From a virus: DNA of 64,000 nucleotides. Both the position numbers and the translations under genes were made by a program. Where the stretch lies: IMG/VR virus record IMGVR_UViG_3300035698_005082, positions 1 through 64,000 of that record, one strand, 5' to 3'. Shown one piece after another: positions 7,530-16,812 of the stretch. A model generated the notes under the pieces. The model was not told the origin of the DNA, searched no databases, and saw only the letters and a list, made by a program, of their open reading frames with translations. Within the stretch, counting starts at the first letter, position 1. Each line of letters begins with the position of its first letter.

Positions 7530-9323
7530 ATGATAGAAGCAACAGTGGATCAAGAAAAGATTGGCCTAAGCGAATCTTTGTATCATGCGCAAATAGTAGT
7601 AGATGCATTTGCAAAAGCATTACAAAACAAACAGTGTATGTCACGAATACCAATCGCCGTGTATACGGAAGCTGAACTATATGAATTAAGACTGCAAAGC
7701 ATATTAAGATCTGTAGGTGAAGATACATCTGGTGACCCAGAACTGGAACCAGAGTTTTCATTTGATTACGTAGTGCCCAATCCTGATGGCTCAACGGTTA
7801 TATCTAATAATACATATACCGAAATAGATCCAGAAATAGTAGACATAAAAAGAACCTATGGCGACGACTGTTTTAATTGTGGTCTAGAGTCTGTAACAAT
7901 GGATTTCGGAAGAGTTTTTGATTCTATATTAAATAGGATAAAAGATTTCTTTGATCAGATAGCTAGCTTATTTAGTTTAAATGTACCAAATCTATGTCAG
8001 CTATCATATATGCTATCGTATGTATGCATACCAGACTTAGTCGCTATGTTAGCAATGATCCTGGCTGCGATAGTAAAGCTAATATCTGCAATATTTATCG
8101 GAACATTCAGCTTGGCTTCTTTTATTATGGGCATAATAATGCAAATAATAAATGCAATATTGAAATTTGCCTTGGCACTAATATCCGCCGCACTTAAGCC
8201 AATTAGCTGCCTATTGGACACCTTAACAGATATAGCCAACAGTATCCCTACAAAGGATGTTTTAGAAAAAAGACTTCCAGATGAAGAATATGAATTTTTA
8301 TATGGAGAACCAAGAGTAGATTCAAATACTCCAGACCCAATAGGGAATGCTAAGTCTCAATTATCAGCAACTAATGAAAGCCTCAGCAAGTCTCTTAAGG
8401 AGTCAATGGGCACTATAGCTTCACAAGTAGAGACAGCAGTAGAGATAGTGGATGGTTCTATAGAGGACATGTTTGCTTTATTATCATTTATGGAATGTGA
8501 GCCAACCAGAAGTGGCTCTAGTATATTTGAAAAGATTGCGTCGATAGTAGAGCTTATGCAGATTGCCAATATAATAATGGCAATAATAGATGCAAAGTCC
8601 AGAAATTCAGACATTAATGGCAAGTGTGAAGTTCGCGATTCAGACGTTTCCATAGTGACATCTGAAGGAGACGACCTGTTTGATGATGCTCTGGATGGCG
8701 ACATACCAGAAGACACTGCAGGGTTTACCTCTGATGATATAGCAGACATAATAGAAGATGTATTCGGAGTAGAATCTGAAATAGTAAGAAGTAATAACAA
8801 TGACATAGCTCTTATTATAAAGAAAAATACTGACTTTAGAAGTCAGTTGAACTTTTACGATTGTAATCTACCAGAGCTAGTGAAGGACTACCACTTAGAT
8901 GCGGTAATAGAAAGATCTATAGTTACAGAAGATAATCTTATTGGAGAAGGGAAGGGTCCACGAACCACAAACAGAAGAAGAATAAATATAGTAGATGTTG
9001 ATAGAGATGATACATCTATACAAATATTGCCATTAGAGATACCAACTGGCGATGGTGAAACAATAAATACCATAATAGCAGATGTAATAGCTACTAAAAA
9101 AAGAGCCAGCAAGAATGTAGATGGCCCATTTTCAGATGACACTATTAATACAGATGGTACTGGATTAAAAAATGCTGATACAAGAATTAAAAACGAAGAC
9201 TATTCATTAGGAACAATCCCTAATAATGCCATGCCTTCTACAATATTTAATAAACCAGTGGAATTACAATGTGGATCTATAGATAGTATAGAAAGACAAT
9301 TTTCCATCCTACAGGAATCATAA
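7530..9323 (+). CDS. Large membrane-like virion protein between terminase and portal, function unknown
   Basis: The protein has 597 residues. After a polar N-terminus with several Cys (CFNCG near 113; CQLSYMLSYVC) comes a continuous hydrophobic block (about 150-235) with several predicted helices rich in Ile, Ala and Met. A second shorter hydrophobic helix lies near 335-355 (VELMQIANIIMAIIDA). The C-terminal third is acidic and polar. There is no N-terminal signal peptide. Such helices next to portal and head genes suggest an internal head protein or one that enters the cell membrane during DNA delivery. No enzymatic motif is seen and the family is not recognised. Confidence 0.6.
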   Translation: MIEATVDQEKIGLSESLYHAQIVVDAFAKALQNKQCMSRIPIAVYTEAELYELRLQSILRSVGEDTSGDPELEPEFSFDYVVPNPDGSTVISNNTYTEIDPEIVDIKRTYGDDCFNCGLESVTMDFGRVFDSILNRIKDFFDQIASLFSLNVPNLCQLSYMLSYVCIPDLVAMLAMILAAIVKLISAIFIGTFSLASFIMGIIMQIINAILKFALALISAALKPISCLLDTLTDIANSIPTKDVLEKRLPDEEYEFLYGEPRVDSNTPDPIGNAKSQLSATNESLSKSLKESMGTIASQVETAVEIVDGSIEDMFALLSFMECEPTRSGSSIFEKIASIVELMQIANIIMAIIDAKSRNSDINGKCEVRDSDVSIVTSEGDDLFDDALDGDIPEDTAGFTSDDIADIIEDVFGVESEIVRSNNNDIALIIKKNTDFRSQLNFYDCNLPELVKDYHLDAVIERSIVTEDNLIGEGKGPRTTNRRRINIVDVDRDDTSIQILPLEIPTGDGETINTIIADVIATKKRASKNVDGPFSDDTINTDGTGLKNADTRIKNEDYSLGTIPNNAMPSTIFNKPVELQCGSIDSIERQFSILQES

Positions 9324-9328
9324 TTAAA

Positions 9329-11152
9329 ATGTCAGACTTACTTTTTTATACCAACTATAGTCCTGATCCTGGGAATTATTTCCTGGGTGATCAGATTAAA
9401 ACTGTAAAGATGTATAGGACTAAAAACCCAACACTATCCTTCTTCGCACCTCAAGGCGGTAGATTCGCTGCCACTGGTAGGCCATTTCAAGACGGCGAGT
9501 ATGATCTATATGAAGCTGGTAGAATAATAGACACAGAGTCATTAGTATCTAGATCATTCAATAAAAAGAACACCCTAGTGTTCAGAGACGGCTTCTCTAT
9601 AAAGTCGAAAAACGAGAGAAACTTAGAATATATAAAAAGAAGAATATCTGAAATAGAATACGTATCCCAAAAGTCATTCGATGAGATATTAAGAGAGTAT
9701 ACATATAATCTTATTGCATTTCATAATCCCTACATTGTAAAGGTTAGAAAGAAAAAAGCTTCATCTGGAAACATTAGAAAATATAGGGGTAAGAAAGAAG
9801 TACAGCCAGTAGCAGCCTACTATTGCTTGTCTCCAGAGACAATGCAAAAGAGGGTAGACAATGCTGGAGACCCAGTAAGATATAGGCAGTACATAGGTAG
9901 TGGTGGAAAGTTCAGAGAATTTGCTGAACATAATATAATATATACACCGTTCAATAAGCGCAGCGGCTTCACAATGGGCACACCGCCCCTGGAAGCTGTA
10001 AAAGAAGATATTCTTGCACTAAGAAGAATAGAAGAGTCGGTAGAGACCCTTATATATAAATCACTATTCCCGATAATACATGTAAGTGTTGGAACAGATA
10101 AATTCCCTGCAAAGACATTACCAAATGGAATGTCTGAAGTAGATGCAGCCACAAAGCTTCTAGAAAGTGTTGACGATAATGGTGGAATCGTAACATCTGA
10201 AAGGGTAGAGATAAAAGCAATAGGTGCAGAATCTCTTGCTCTAAGAGTAGAAACATATCTTGAATACTTCAAGAAAAGGGTTTTTGCTGGTCTAGGCATG
10301 TCTGCAATAGATTTTGGCGATGGAGATTCTACAGGTAGAGCAACTGGAGAAGTACTATCCTCAGCTCTTCGTGATTCTGTAATAACCTACCAGTTTATAG
10401 TGTCAGAAATGATAACTAAAGAGATATTCACTGAGCTTCTATTAGAGTCAGGTAGATATGAACATCCATTTGAAATAGATGATAACGACATCGTTGAGCT
10501 AATGTTCAACACAGTTGACAGAAGAGAAACTATTAAGATAGAGAGCCATACCTTAAACAAGATGGCACATGGGATACTTAAGGTAAACGAAGCTAGAGAA
10601 GAATTAAATCTACCACCATTGGAAGATGATGATCTACAGGAATTGCACATGATTAAAATGCAAGACTTGGCTAATAAACAAGAAATAGAGCTATTAAAGG
10701 AATCTATTAAGGCGCAGCCTAAACCTACCGCAACAGGCGCTACCCTTAGTAAGACTACTACCAAGACCAAACCTAAACAATCTAAACAGTCTGGGGCTAA
10801 AAATAATACTAAGTCGATTACAAAACCAACTAATCAAAATTCTGATAGCGCTATACTTGTAAACCGGTTGTCAGTTTATGTAGATAACGTAGGAGATATT
10901 GGCTTAGTCATGAACAAAATCCATAGAGAACTTGTAGACTATGCAGTAAAGAAACTATCTCATGGCCTAATAGATGCTAGAGATTATATTCCAGAAGAAA
11001 TAGACGACATAGTGAATCAGTATACATCAGAACTATTTGACTTCATATCGGAACCATCTAATGGATTTATCCAAATTAGACAACAGTTAAAGAAAACTGT
11101 TGACAAATTAAGCATATACGTAAATAATATAGACTCAGGACTACAACAATGA
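9329..11152 (+). CDS. Portal protein
   Basis: The 607-residue protein has the length, order and signature stretches of phage portals. An N-terminal wing is followed by a region with FREFAEHNIIYTPFNKRSG and GTPPLEAVKEDILALRRIEE, which matches the segment between wing and stem. A long helical stem/crown region follows, with FAGLGMSAIDFGDGDSTGRA. The C-terminal part (about 450-500) is a Lys/Thr-rich flexible linker, followed by a helical end. Its partners would be TerL during packaging and the neck adaptor (25565-27436) later. The gene order terL, portal, protease-scaffold, major capsid is the standard head module. The stop overlaps the protease start by 4 bases. Confidence 0.88.
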   Translation: MSDLLFYTNYSPDPGNYFLGDQIKTVKMYRTKNPTLSFFAPQGGRFAATGRPFQDGEYDLYEAGRIIDTESLVSRSFNKKNTLVFRDGFSIKSKNERNLEYIKRRISEIEYVSQKSFDEILREYTYNLIAFHNPYIVKVRKKKASSGNIRKYRGKKEVQPVAAYYCLSPETMQKRVDNAGDPVRYRQYIGSGGKFREFAEHNIIYTPFNKRSGFTMGTPPLEAVKEDILALRRIEESVETLIYKSLFPIIHVSVGTDKFPAKTLPNGMSEVDAATKLLESVDDNGGIVTSERVEIKAIGAESLALRVETYLEYFKKRVFAGLGMSAIDFGDGDSTGRATGEVLSSALRDSVITYQFIVSEMITKEIFTELLLESGRYEHPFEIDDNDIVELMFNTVDRRETIKIESHTLNKMAHGILKVNEAREELNLPPLEDDDLQELHMIKMQDLANKQEIELLKESIKAQPKPTATGATLSKTTTKTKPKQSKQSGAKNNTKSITKPTNQNSDSAILVNRLSVYVDNVGDIGLVMNKIHRELVDYAVKKLSHGLIDARDYIPEEIDDIVNQYTSELFDFISEPSNGFIQIRQQLKKTVDKLSIYVNNIDSGLQQ

Positions 11153-12876
11153 AACAACACTCTTTTAAATTAAAACTGAACAAGACATCTAGGGATCTAT
11201 TAGATAGTGCTAGATCCAAAGGGAAGCTGAAAAAGCTTACTGCTAAAATAGAGGCTACCCATTCAGGTATAGTTAATAAAAATAAATGGTTTTATACACC
11301 TGCTGGTATGAGAGATGGAACGTCTACGTTCACTGAGCCTAATAATAAACCAATATTATTGAACCATGATTCTTATAGCGATGCTTTAGGAAGAGTGACA
11401 GAAGCTGAATACATATCATATTATGATATTGAAGAAGTAGGCCTGAAAGATACTATAGACTCAGCATCTTATATTAGTAATATTAAAGATTTTGTAAAAG
11501 GCGACCTCTTTAATGAGGACACCTATAAAGGTCTTGGACATATACTTCTAACTGTGCAGATAACAGATGAACTAGCCATTGAGAAACTTCTCGATGGAAG
11601 ATATCTAACTGTATCTATTAGTGGAGATACAGAACAAGCTGTTTGTTCTGTATGTGGACAAGATAATAAAAACCTAAAGGATGGCGAAGAGCCATGCGAG
11701 CATCTCAGGGGCGAGATGTATGATGGTGAAGAAGCATTCCTTATAGGCGGCAAGATGTTATTCGATGAAGTATCATTCGTTAACAAACCAGCAGATGAGA
11801 ATGCAAAGGTTAGCTCACTTGGTGACAGCATTAGCCTAGAGGACAGTACCTCGCTTCAAGATTTAATAATCTTGGATTTTGAAATTGATAAAACAGGAGA
11901 TGAGAAATTGAAAATTAAATTATCCGATCTAATTACAGATGATAGTCTGTATAGTAAACTGGATGATGCTCTTAAGTCCCTCAACTTGAGCCATCTTTTG
12001 GCTGATGATGTGACTTTAAATAAACTAAGAAAAACAAGTTTTCTTTTTAGTGATGAAAGAGCACTACCTATTCATTCAGGAGCATACGTTCTAGCTGCAT
12101 ACGCAATACTGGATGAAGTAGAAGATAGTAAAGAAAAAGCAGATGCATTAGCTGTGCTTGACAATAAGTTCGCTAAGTTATTTGGCAATCTGTCTATAGA
12201 AGATGCAACTAATTCCATAAAAAAAGAAGAAGAAGTCATTAAAGATGATAAAGTAGTTGAAAACATACCCGCTTTTGATGTAGACTATGATCTTATTGTT
12301 GACAAGATCACTGAGAAGCTAAAAGATCTCTTTAATCTAGACGACTCCTTCTTAGCTAGAAGAAACGAATCTCTTGAAGATGAAATGTCTTCACTGGAAG
12401 CAGAGAATGTAAAATTGGTTGATTCATTAAGATCAACAATTATCTTGCAAATTCTTCAAGCAGAAGATAAGATTTCAGATGAAGGTTATAGAAGTAAGCT
12501 TCAGTCAAGAACACTAGATTCGCTCAAGGATAAACTTGACGACCTTTTGCCTAGCGCAAATGTCGAAGATGATGGTGCAACTGATGGTGACGATAAAGGC
12601 ATTTCTGATAGTCAAAAGTTAGATTCTTACGGAAACGTTATTACAGATACAGACGCCAGCATCCAAGATGCGGTAGAAAACGAAGGTGAAGAGACTCAGC
12701 TTGCTGATGAAGCACCCAATAAAGATTTGGATGACGACGAAAGCGACAAGCTGACGATTAACCAAATCAGAGATGAGTATAAAAAACTCATTCAAAAGAA
12801 AGGAATGAGAGCAGCTTCTGGTTACTTATCAGATCTAAGGGAAGCTAAAAAGCTACCTACTAATTTTACCTTTTAA
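11149..12876 (+). CDS. Prohead protease fused to scaffolding domain
   Basis: The protein has 575 residues. The N-terminal 230 match herpesvirus-type/S80-like prohead proteases. The catalytic His lies in PILLNHDSYSDALGRV (H73) and the nucleophilic Ser in LTVSISGD (S156 or S158). A domain-closing FDEVSFVNKPAD follows. Right after the Ser strand is a C166-x2-C169 ... C183-x-H185 group that could bind zinc. Residues 240-575 are acidic, helical and coiled-coil-like, as in scaffolds, with an acidic disordered stretch (about 470-540) and a basic end. It would assemble the prohead and then digest itself and the capsid N-termini. ATGA overlap with the portal. Confidence 0.82.
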   Translation: MKQHSFKLKLNKTSRDLLDSARSKGKLKKLTAKIEATHSGIVNKNKWFYTPAGMRDGTSTFTEPNNKPILLNHDSYSDALGRVTEAEYISYYDIEEVGLKDTIDSASYISNIKDFVKGDLFNEDTYKGLGHILLTVQITDELAIEKLLDGRYLTVSISGDTEQAVCSVCGQDNKNLKDGEEPCEHLRGEMYDGEEAFLIGGKMLFDEVSFVNKPADENAKVSSLGDSISLEDSTSLQDLIILDFEIDKTGDEKLKIKLSDLITDDSLYSKLDDALKSLNLSHLLADDVTLNKLRKTSFLFSDERALPIHSGAYVLAAYAILDEVEDSKEKADALAVLDNKFAKLFGNLSIEDATNSIKKEEEVIKDDKVVENIPAFDVDYDLIVDKITEKLKDLFNLDDSFLARRNESLEDEMSSLEAENVKLVDSLRSTIILQILQAEDKISDEGYRSKLQSRTLDSLKDKLDDLLPSANVEDDGATDGDDKGISDSQKLDSYGNVITDTDASIQDAVENEGEETQLADEAPNKDLDDDESDKLTINQIRDEYKKLIQKKGMRAASGYLSDLREAKKLPTNFTF

Positions 12877-12887
12877 AAATAAATATT

Positions 12888-12893
12888 AAGGAG
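12888..12893 (+). promoter_or_regulatory. Strong ribosome binding site (AAGGAG)
   Basis: AAGGAG precedes the ATG at 12905 with an A-rich spacer of 11 bases. It is one of the few full Shine-Dalgarno sites in the window and sits in front of a probable high-copy capsid component. Confidence 0.7.
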
Positions 12894-12904
12894 AACAAAT
12901 AAAA

Positions 12905-13843
12905 ATGGCTAACAATCCTTACAGTCTAATTCACAACCAAGCTGGTGGTGTCAAGTATAAGCAATTTGACGAACAGGGCCACATTACACCAAACTTCGAA
13001 TTCTCAGAAGGTATTCGTCCAGCTGGTTCTTTTATGCCAGCACCTTATCTTCCTGCCGTTCGCTTCAATGTTTACTTTGAAGAGTTCATTGTGCTTTCAG
13101 GTGGTAAAGTAGTATCTTTCGATTCATCTGGCTATGTAGTACCTGCAGGTTTAAGAAAAGAAGCTGCAGCTTATAAAGCTGACTTTGATGTAAATGGTGA
13201 AGTATCTGCCGATGCACTAGTGACAGTTCGATATTCACAAAATGACGTAACTCGCGGAGTTTTCAACTCTGCCGGTGTTGCCGTAGTTGATGGTGAACCA
13301 GTAGTTAAATCAATGTTCGATATCGCAACTGGTGCGCCACTTGCTGAGTTTGTAACTATTTCAAACCCTGTTGGGCTTGCATCATATAACTACTGGACAC
13401 ATCCAGGTGGTAACGGTGAAAACCCAGCACAATATAATGTTCAAAACTATAACTTGCAAAACAAGGTTGCATTCTTGACCGACTATGTCGTTCAGATGCC
13501 AGCAGTAACAGATAAGGCTACATATGATGCAGCTCCATACGCAGGTATGGGAGCATTGGTAGCAACAGTTGTTAAGCCTGGCATGTTTGTATCTTATGAT
13601 GCGGACTCTAATTTCTCAGTCATTGGCTATGAGATTGGTGCAGTTGATGCTGGTGAAGTAATCGGACAAGTACTAGAAGTTGATACCAACTTTCCAAAAG
13701 ACCTATTAGATCAGGTTAGAACTAGATACACAGAATTTGGTGAACTAGAAAAAATGCCAGGTAGTGCCACAGAAGGCAAGCCTGACACAATTACATACTC
13801 TGGTGGGTATGGACTAGTTACAATCAATCTAATTAATAGATAA
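12905..13843 (+). CDS. Probable head decoration/stabilisation protein
   Basis: This 312-residue, beta-rich protein lies between the protease-scaffold and the major capsid gene, the classical position of a head decoration protein. Notable segments are RPAGSFMPAPYLPAVRFN and a glycine-rich C-terminus (SGGYGLVTINLINR). It has a strong AAGGAG ribosome site, and its codons use ATC/ATT and CGT more than the AUA and AGA common in most of the window. Both features suggest many copies per virion. No signal peptide or membrane helix is present. Decoration is inferred from position and expression signals; another high-copy shell protein is possible. Confidence 0.65.
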   Translation: MANNPYSLIHNQAGGVKYKQFDEQGHITPNFEFSEGIRPAGSFMPAPYLPAVRFNVYFEEFIVLSGGKVVSFDSSGYVVPAGLRKEAAAYKADFDVNGEVSADALVTVRYSQNDVTRGVFNSAGVAVVDGEPVVKSMFDIATGAPLAEFVTISNPVGLASYNYWTHPGGNGENPAQYNVQNYNLQNKVAFLTDYVVQMPAVTDKATYDAAPYAGMGALVATVVKPGMFVSYDADSNFSVIGYEIGAVDAGEVIGQVLEVDTNFPKDLLDQVRTRYTEFGELEKMPGSATEGKPDTITYSGGYGLVTINLINR

Positions 13844-13849
13844 TAGGAG
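13844..13849 (+). promoter_or_regulatory. Strong ribosome binding site (TAGGAG)
   Basis: TAGGAG lies 11 bases before the ATG at 13861, with an A-rich spacer, and supports that start for the major capsid protein. Confidence 0.7.
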
Positions 13850-13860
13850 CATAATAAAAA

Positions 13861-15075
13861 ATGACAGTTTTAAGAGACTACTGGACTCCAGAAGAGCTAG
13901 CAATAAAAGACGACATCCAAGATTTCCGTTTTGTTTTCCGTAATGGTGGTAAAACACCAGATGGCGACAAGATGAGCATCGAAGATGCTATCTCAACCCC
14001 TAGTTCTCCTATGATGTTCAAACGAGTAATCACAGAAGTGATTCAAGAGGCAATCGAGCCTAACCTAATCGGAACTTCACTGCTTAATCGTATTGACTAC
14101 GACGGCTATGGAAATACGATCACCTTTGGCACCATGGGTGCCATCTCTGGTGAGTTGGATATGGCAGAAGGTCAAGAATATCCAGAATTCGGCGTTCAAG
14201 TCGGAAATGGTACAGTCACTGCAAACATCGGTAAGTCCGGTCTTGCAATGAAGATAACCGAAGAAATGATCAAGTACTCTCAATGGGATGTTATCGGTCT
14301 TCACCTTCGTGCAGCTGGACGTGCTCTAGCTAGACACAAAGAAAGAAAGATTTTCGATATGCTAAATTCTATGGGTGTAGTTGTCTTTGACAATGCTGCT
14401 CCTACTACTTCTGAAATCGGACGTACTACAGGTCGTGACTTGACTGGCGCTGGTAACGGTTCCATGACAATGGATGACTTGTTCGACATGTATGCTAAAA
14501 CACTTGAAAGAGGATTCACACCGGATACAATCCTGGTGCATCCACTTACTTGGGCAACATGGCTTAAGGATCCAGTTTTAAGAGAATTCGCTCTTAATTC
14601 AGGCGGCGGACAATGGTATGGTGGTTTCAATGGAAGCCTATCACCACAGACTCCTGCTGTTTGGAATAACCTAGGTAAAATGCAAGCTCCTTCGGCAGCT
14701 GATGCACCACTAGGAGAGAGAGTCGGAACTCAGAACTCTACTCCAGTAATTCCTTCATACTTCCCATTCGGTGGTTTGAAGATTATTGCTACTCCTCAGG
14801 TTCCTTTTGATACAGCGACCAAGACCACTTCTATCGTAATGATGGACTCGAAAGAGCTAGGTGCTTTGGTTGTTGCAGAAGATCCAATGATGAAAGAGTG
14901 GAACGATCCAGCTAGAGATATCCTAAAGATCAAGCTTAGAGAAAGATATGGAATGATTTTATTCAACGAAGGTCTTGCAGTTTCGATTGCTAGAAATATC
15001 AGCGTTGAATCAAATGAAATCGTACTACCTCCTCAGGCTACAATCGCAGGGATAGCTCCTATAGTACGCAAGTAA
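13861..15075 (+). CDS. Major capsid protein (HK97 fold)
   Basis: The 404-residue protein is in the canonical place after the protease-scaffold and decoration genes and directly before a strong terminator. Its layout fits the HK97 fold of SPO1/T4-type phages. An N-terminal arm (about 1-60) that could be trimmed by the protease precedes a region with GYGNTITFGTMGAISGELD and the long spine helix LRAAGRALARHKERKIFDML. Later beta-rich P- and A-domain segments include YFPFGGLKIIATPQVPF and LRERYGMILFNEGLAV. Codon choice (CGT, ATC, GGT) differs from the AUA/AGA-rich neighbours, as expected for the most abundant virion protein. Confidence is high from context and composition. Confidence 0.88.
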   Translation: MTVLRDYWTPEELAIKDDIQDFRFVFRNGGKTPDGDKMSIEDAISTPSSPMMFKRVITEVIQEAIEPNLIGTSLLNRIDYDGYGNTITFGTMGAISGELDMAEGQEYPEFGVQVGNGTVTANIGKSGLAMKITEEMIKYSQWDVIGLHLRAAGRALARHKERKIFDMLNSMGVVVFDNAAPTTSEIGRTTGRDLTGAGNGSMTMDDLFDMYAKTLERGFTPDTILVHPLTWATWLKDPVLREFALNSGGGQWYGGFNGSLSPQTPAVWNNLGKMQAPSAADAPLGERVGTQNSTPVIPSYFPFGGLKIIATPQVPFDTATKTTSIVMMDSKELGALVVAEDPMMKEWNDPARDILKIKLRERYGMILFNEGLAVSIARNISVESNEIVLPPQATIAGIAPIVRK

Positions 15076-15105
15076 ATAGAAGCAATATCTTAGGGATGAC
15101 CTAAT

Positions 15106-15138
15106 AAAGGGGTGAGCATGAAGCTCACCCCTTTTTTT
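15106..15138 (+). terminator. Strong rho-independent terminator after the capsid gene
   Basis: A 12-bp perfect stem (15106-15117 with 15123-15134, AAAGGGGTGAGC) with a 5-base loop continues into seven T residues (15132-15138). It would end the packaging/head transcript right after the major capsid gene. Confidence 0.95.
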
Positions 15139-15159
15139 GTTAGGTGTAAAACATTTTTA

Positions 15160-15168
15160 TGGTATACT
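15160..15168 (+). promoter_or_regulatory. Extended -10 promoter (TGGTATACT)
   Basis: The sequence TG-n-TATACT (15160-15168) is an extended -10 element just after the capsid terminator and 30 bases before the ATG at 15198. No good -35 is found at 17 bases; TTGTTA (15137-15142) lies at a 20-base spacing. Extended -10 promoters can work without a -35. It would restart transcription for the long operon that follows. Confidence 0.6.
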
Positions 15169-15197
15169 AGAAACAATTAAAACATTAGAGGAAAATC

Positions 15198-15698
15198 ATG
15201 TTAATTAAAATATCTTTACTAAAGAAGTCGTTCTTCTTCCTAGATGGTCTAAATTTAAAAAAGGCTGATGGTGAAGTTGAGATAGAACTATCTACAAAAA
15301 CAGATGCGTTCAAAGCAACAATAGCTAGATCCATATCATCTGGCATACTTAGGTCTGATACAGATCCATCAGAAGTATTATCATTGATTGAAGATAATCT
15401 ATTCAAAGATAATCTTAAGGCAGTAATACTGCCAATAGGAAATGACTTTATTGATGTAGTGGAATCAGAAGTGGAAATAATGGACGTAGAAGTAGAGGAA
15501 GTTATAGCGCCCCCAGAAGCGGAGCAAATAGATGCTGCAGTAGATGGCAAAGTGTTTGATATCTTGAAGGGTACAAACAAGAGTGTTTCTGCAAAAATAA
15601 GAACAGCTAATCTATCTGACTCTGATAAAGAGACGCTTCTTAATAGAGAAATTAGTACTAAGAATAGAACGGTTATTAAAAAGCTACTAGGGGCTTAA
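15198..15698 (+). CDS. Small acidic protein opening the second operon, function unknown
   Basis: The 166-residue protein starts with a short Lys/Phe-rich segment (LLKKSFFFLDGLNLKK). It then has an acidic centre rich in Val/Glu (MDVEVEEVIAPPEAEQ) and a basic helical end (NREISTKNRTVIKKLLGA). An AGAGGA ribosome site precedes the ATG. It is the first gene after the promoter at 15160. The helical tail with basic end resembles small phage head or peptide-linker proteins, but no family is recognised. Confidence 0.55.
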   Translation: MLIKISLLKKSFFFLDGLNLKKADGEVEIELSTKTDAFKATIARSISSGILRSDTDPSEVLSLIEDNLFKDNLKAVILPIGNDFIDVVESEVEIMDVEVEEVIAPPEAEQIDAAVDGKVFDILKGTNKSVSAKIRTANLSDSDKETLLNREISTKNRTVIKKLLGA

Positions 15699-15699
15699 T

Positions 15700-16812
15700 G
15701 TGTATAATTCACTAAGAGTAGAAGATGTACTCAATAGTGATGAGGAGTTACTAGCTTTTCCAATTGAAGGCACTATTAGAATTGCCTTTGACGGAAAGCC
15801 TGACTCTTATCTTCTTGATAGATACACTTATATAATAAGGCATGATTCGGATATAGATACCGCATTGCCTAATATTGGTGATAGATTTATTAGGGCTATT
15901 GGAGACGTAAATGTAGATAGATATGACGTTGTGCCAACTAGATCAGAGTCTAGTTTGGTTGATGGGTTATGGGTATTGTCATTGACGCCGGAAGAAGCAC
16001 TTATTCCAAATGCGGAATACTATGCTGTAATAAGCAAAAACTTACTACCGGAATACTACTCTAGTGAAAAAATAATATCACTTGGAAGTTCTTCTATACA
16101 GATACAGACTGACACGTCTGGAAATGGGGAAGATGCAACATACGTTGTAAACATAAGTACACAATCAGAGTTATCAACAGGATCGCACATAATAGAGTTT
16201 TCTGTCTTAAAAGATGGATTGTCTTATGCCGCATCTGTAACTATGGATATCAGGAAAGATCGTTATGAACTTTCTGATGGTGTATGGGTTTACTTCGATC
16301 CTAACGTGCCTTTCCTTGTAGGGGAAAGTTTTAGAGTAATCTGCACAACGTTCACAAGAATTGGTGAGACGCTACTACAACCAATTTCAACAAATATTCA
16401 GTCTAACCTCATCCAGCCTAGTCCTGAGATCCAATCTCAGCGTGTTGGAGAGTCTGATATAATAAAGTTTTATGAGGATAACGGTTGGGCATCAAGAGTC
16501 CCTGACAATGGCCCTGTGGCCGTTGGAAGCATAGTTGACTTAAGCTATGAATTCGTATACCCGAATACTATAATTATAGAGACTGGATCAGTCATAGATC
16601 CAGCTACATTGACTACAGATAAGATAAGTGTAGAAATTAGCTATGCCTTCGGCAACTACATGCTTACAAACATGGGGCTATATAATGAGGATGCAAAATA
16701 TAGCATAACATACTCAATACATAGTGGAACTAAAATAGTTATTATAGTAGATATAAGTGATGTGGTACCTAGTGGTCAAGACTTTATAGTGATTAATGGT
16801 GATGCTCCATAA
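15700..16812 (+). CDS. Beta-rich virion protein with Ig-like composition, function unknown
   Basis: The 370-residue protein begins at GTG (15700), directly after the TAA of the previous gene; no nearby in-frame ATG fits as well. It is made of beta-rich stretches resembling two or more Ig-like domains (for example GSHIIEFSVLKDGLSYAAS and YVVNISTQSEL). Such domains are common in phage shell, neck and fibre proteins that touch cell surfaces. Its stop overlaps the next ATG (TAATG). It precedes a run of similar beta-rich genes up to 25535. Function is not assigned. Confidence 0.6.
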   Translation: MYNSLRVEDVLNSDEELLAFPIEGTIRIAFDGKPDSYLLDRYTYIIRHDSDIDTALPNIGDRFIRAIGDVNVDRYDVVPTRSESSLVDGLWVLSLTPEEALIPNAEYYAVISKNLLPEYYSSEKIISLGSSSIQIQTDTSGNGEDATYVVNISTQSELSTGSHIIEFSVLKDGLSYAASVTMDIRKDRYELSDGVWVYFDPNVPFLVGESFRVICTTFTRIGETLLQPISTNIQSNLIQPSPEIQSQRVGESDIIKFYEDNGWASRVPDNGPVAVGSIVDLSYEFVYPNTIIIETGSVIDPATLTTDKISVEISYAFGNYMLTNMGLYNEDAKYSITYSIHSGTKIVIIVDISDVVPSGQDFIVINGDAP

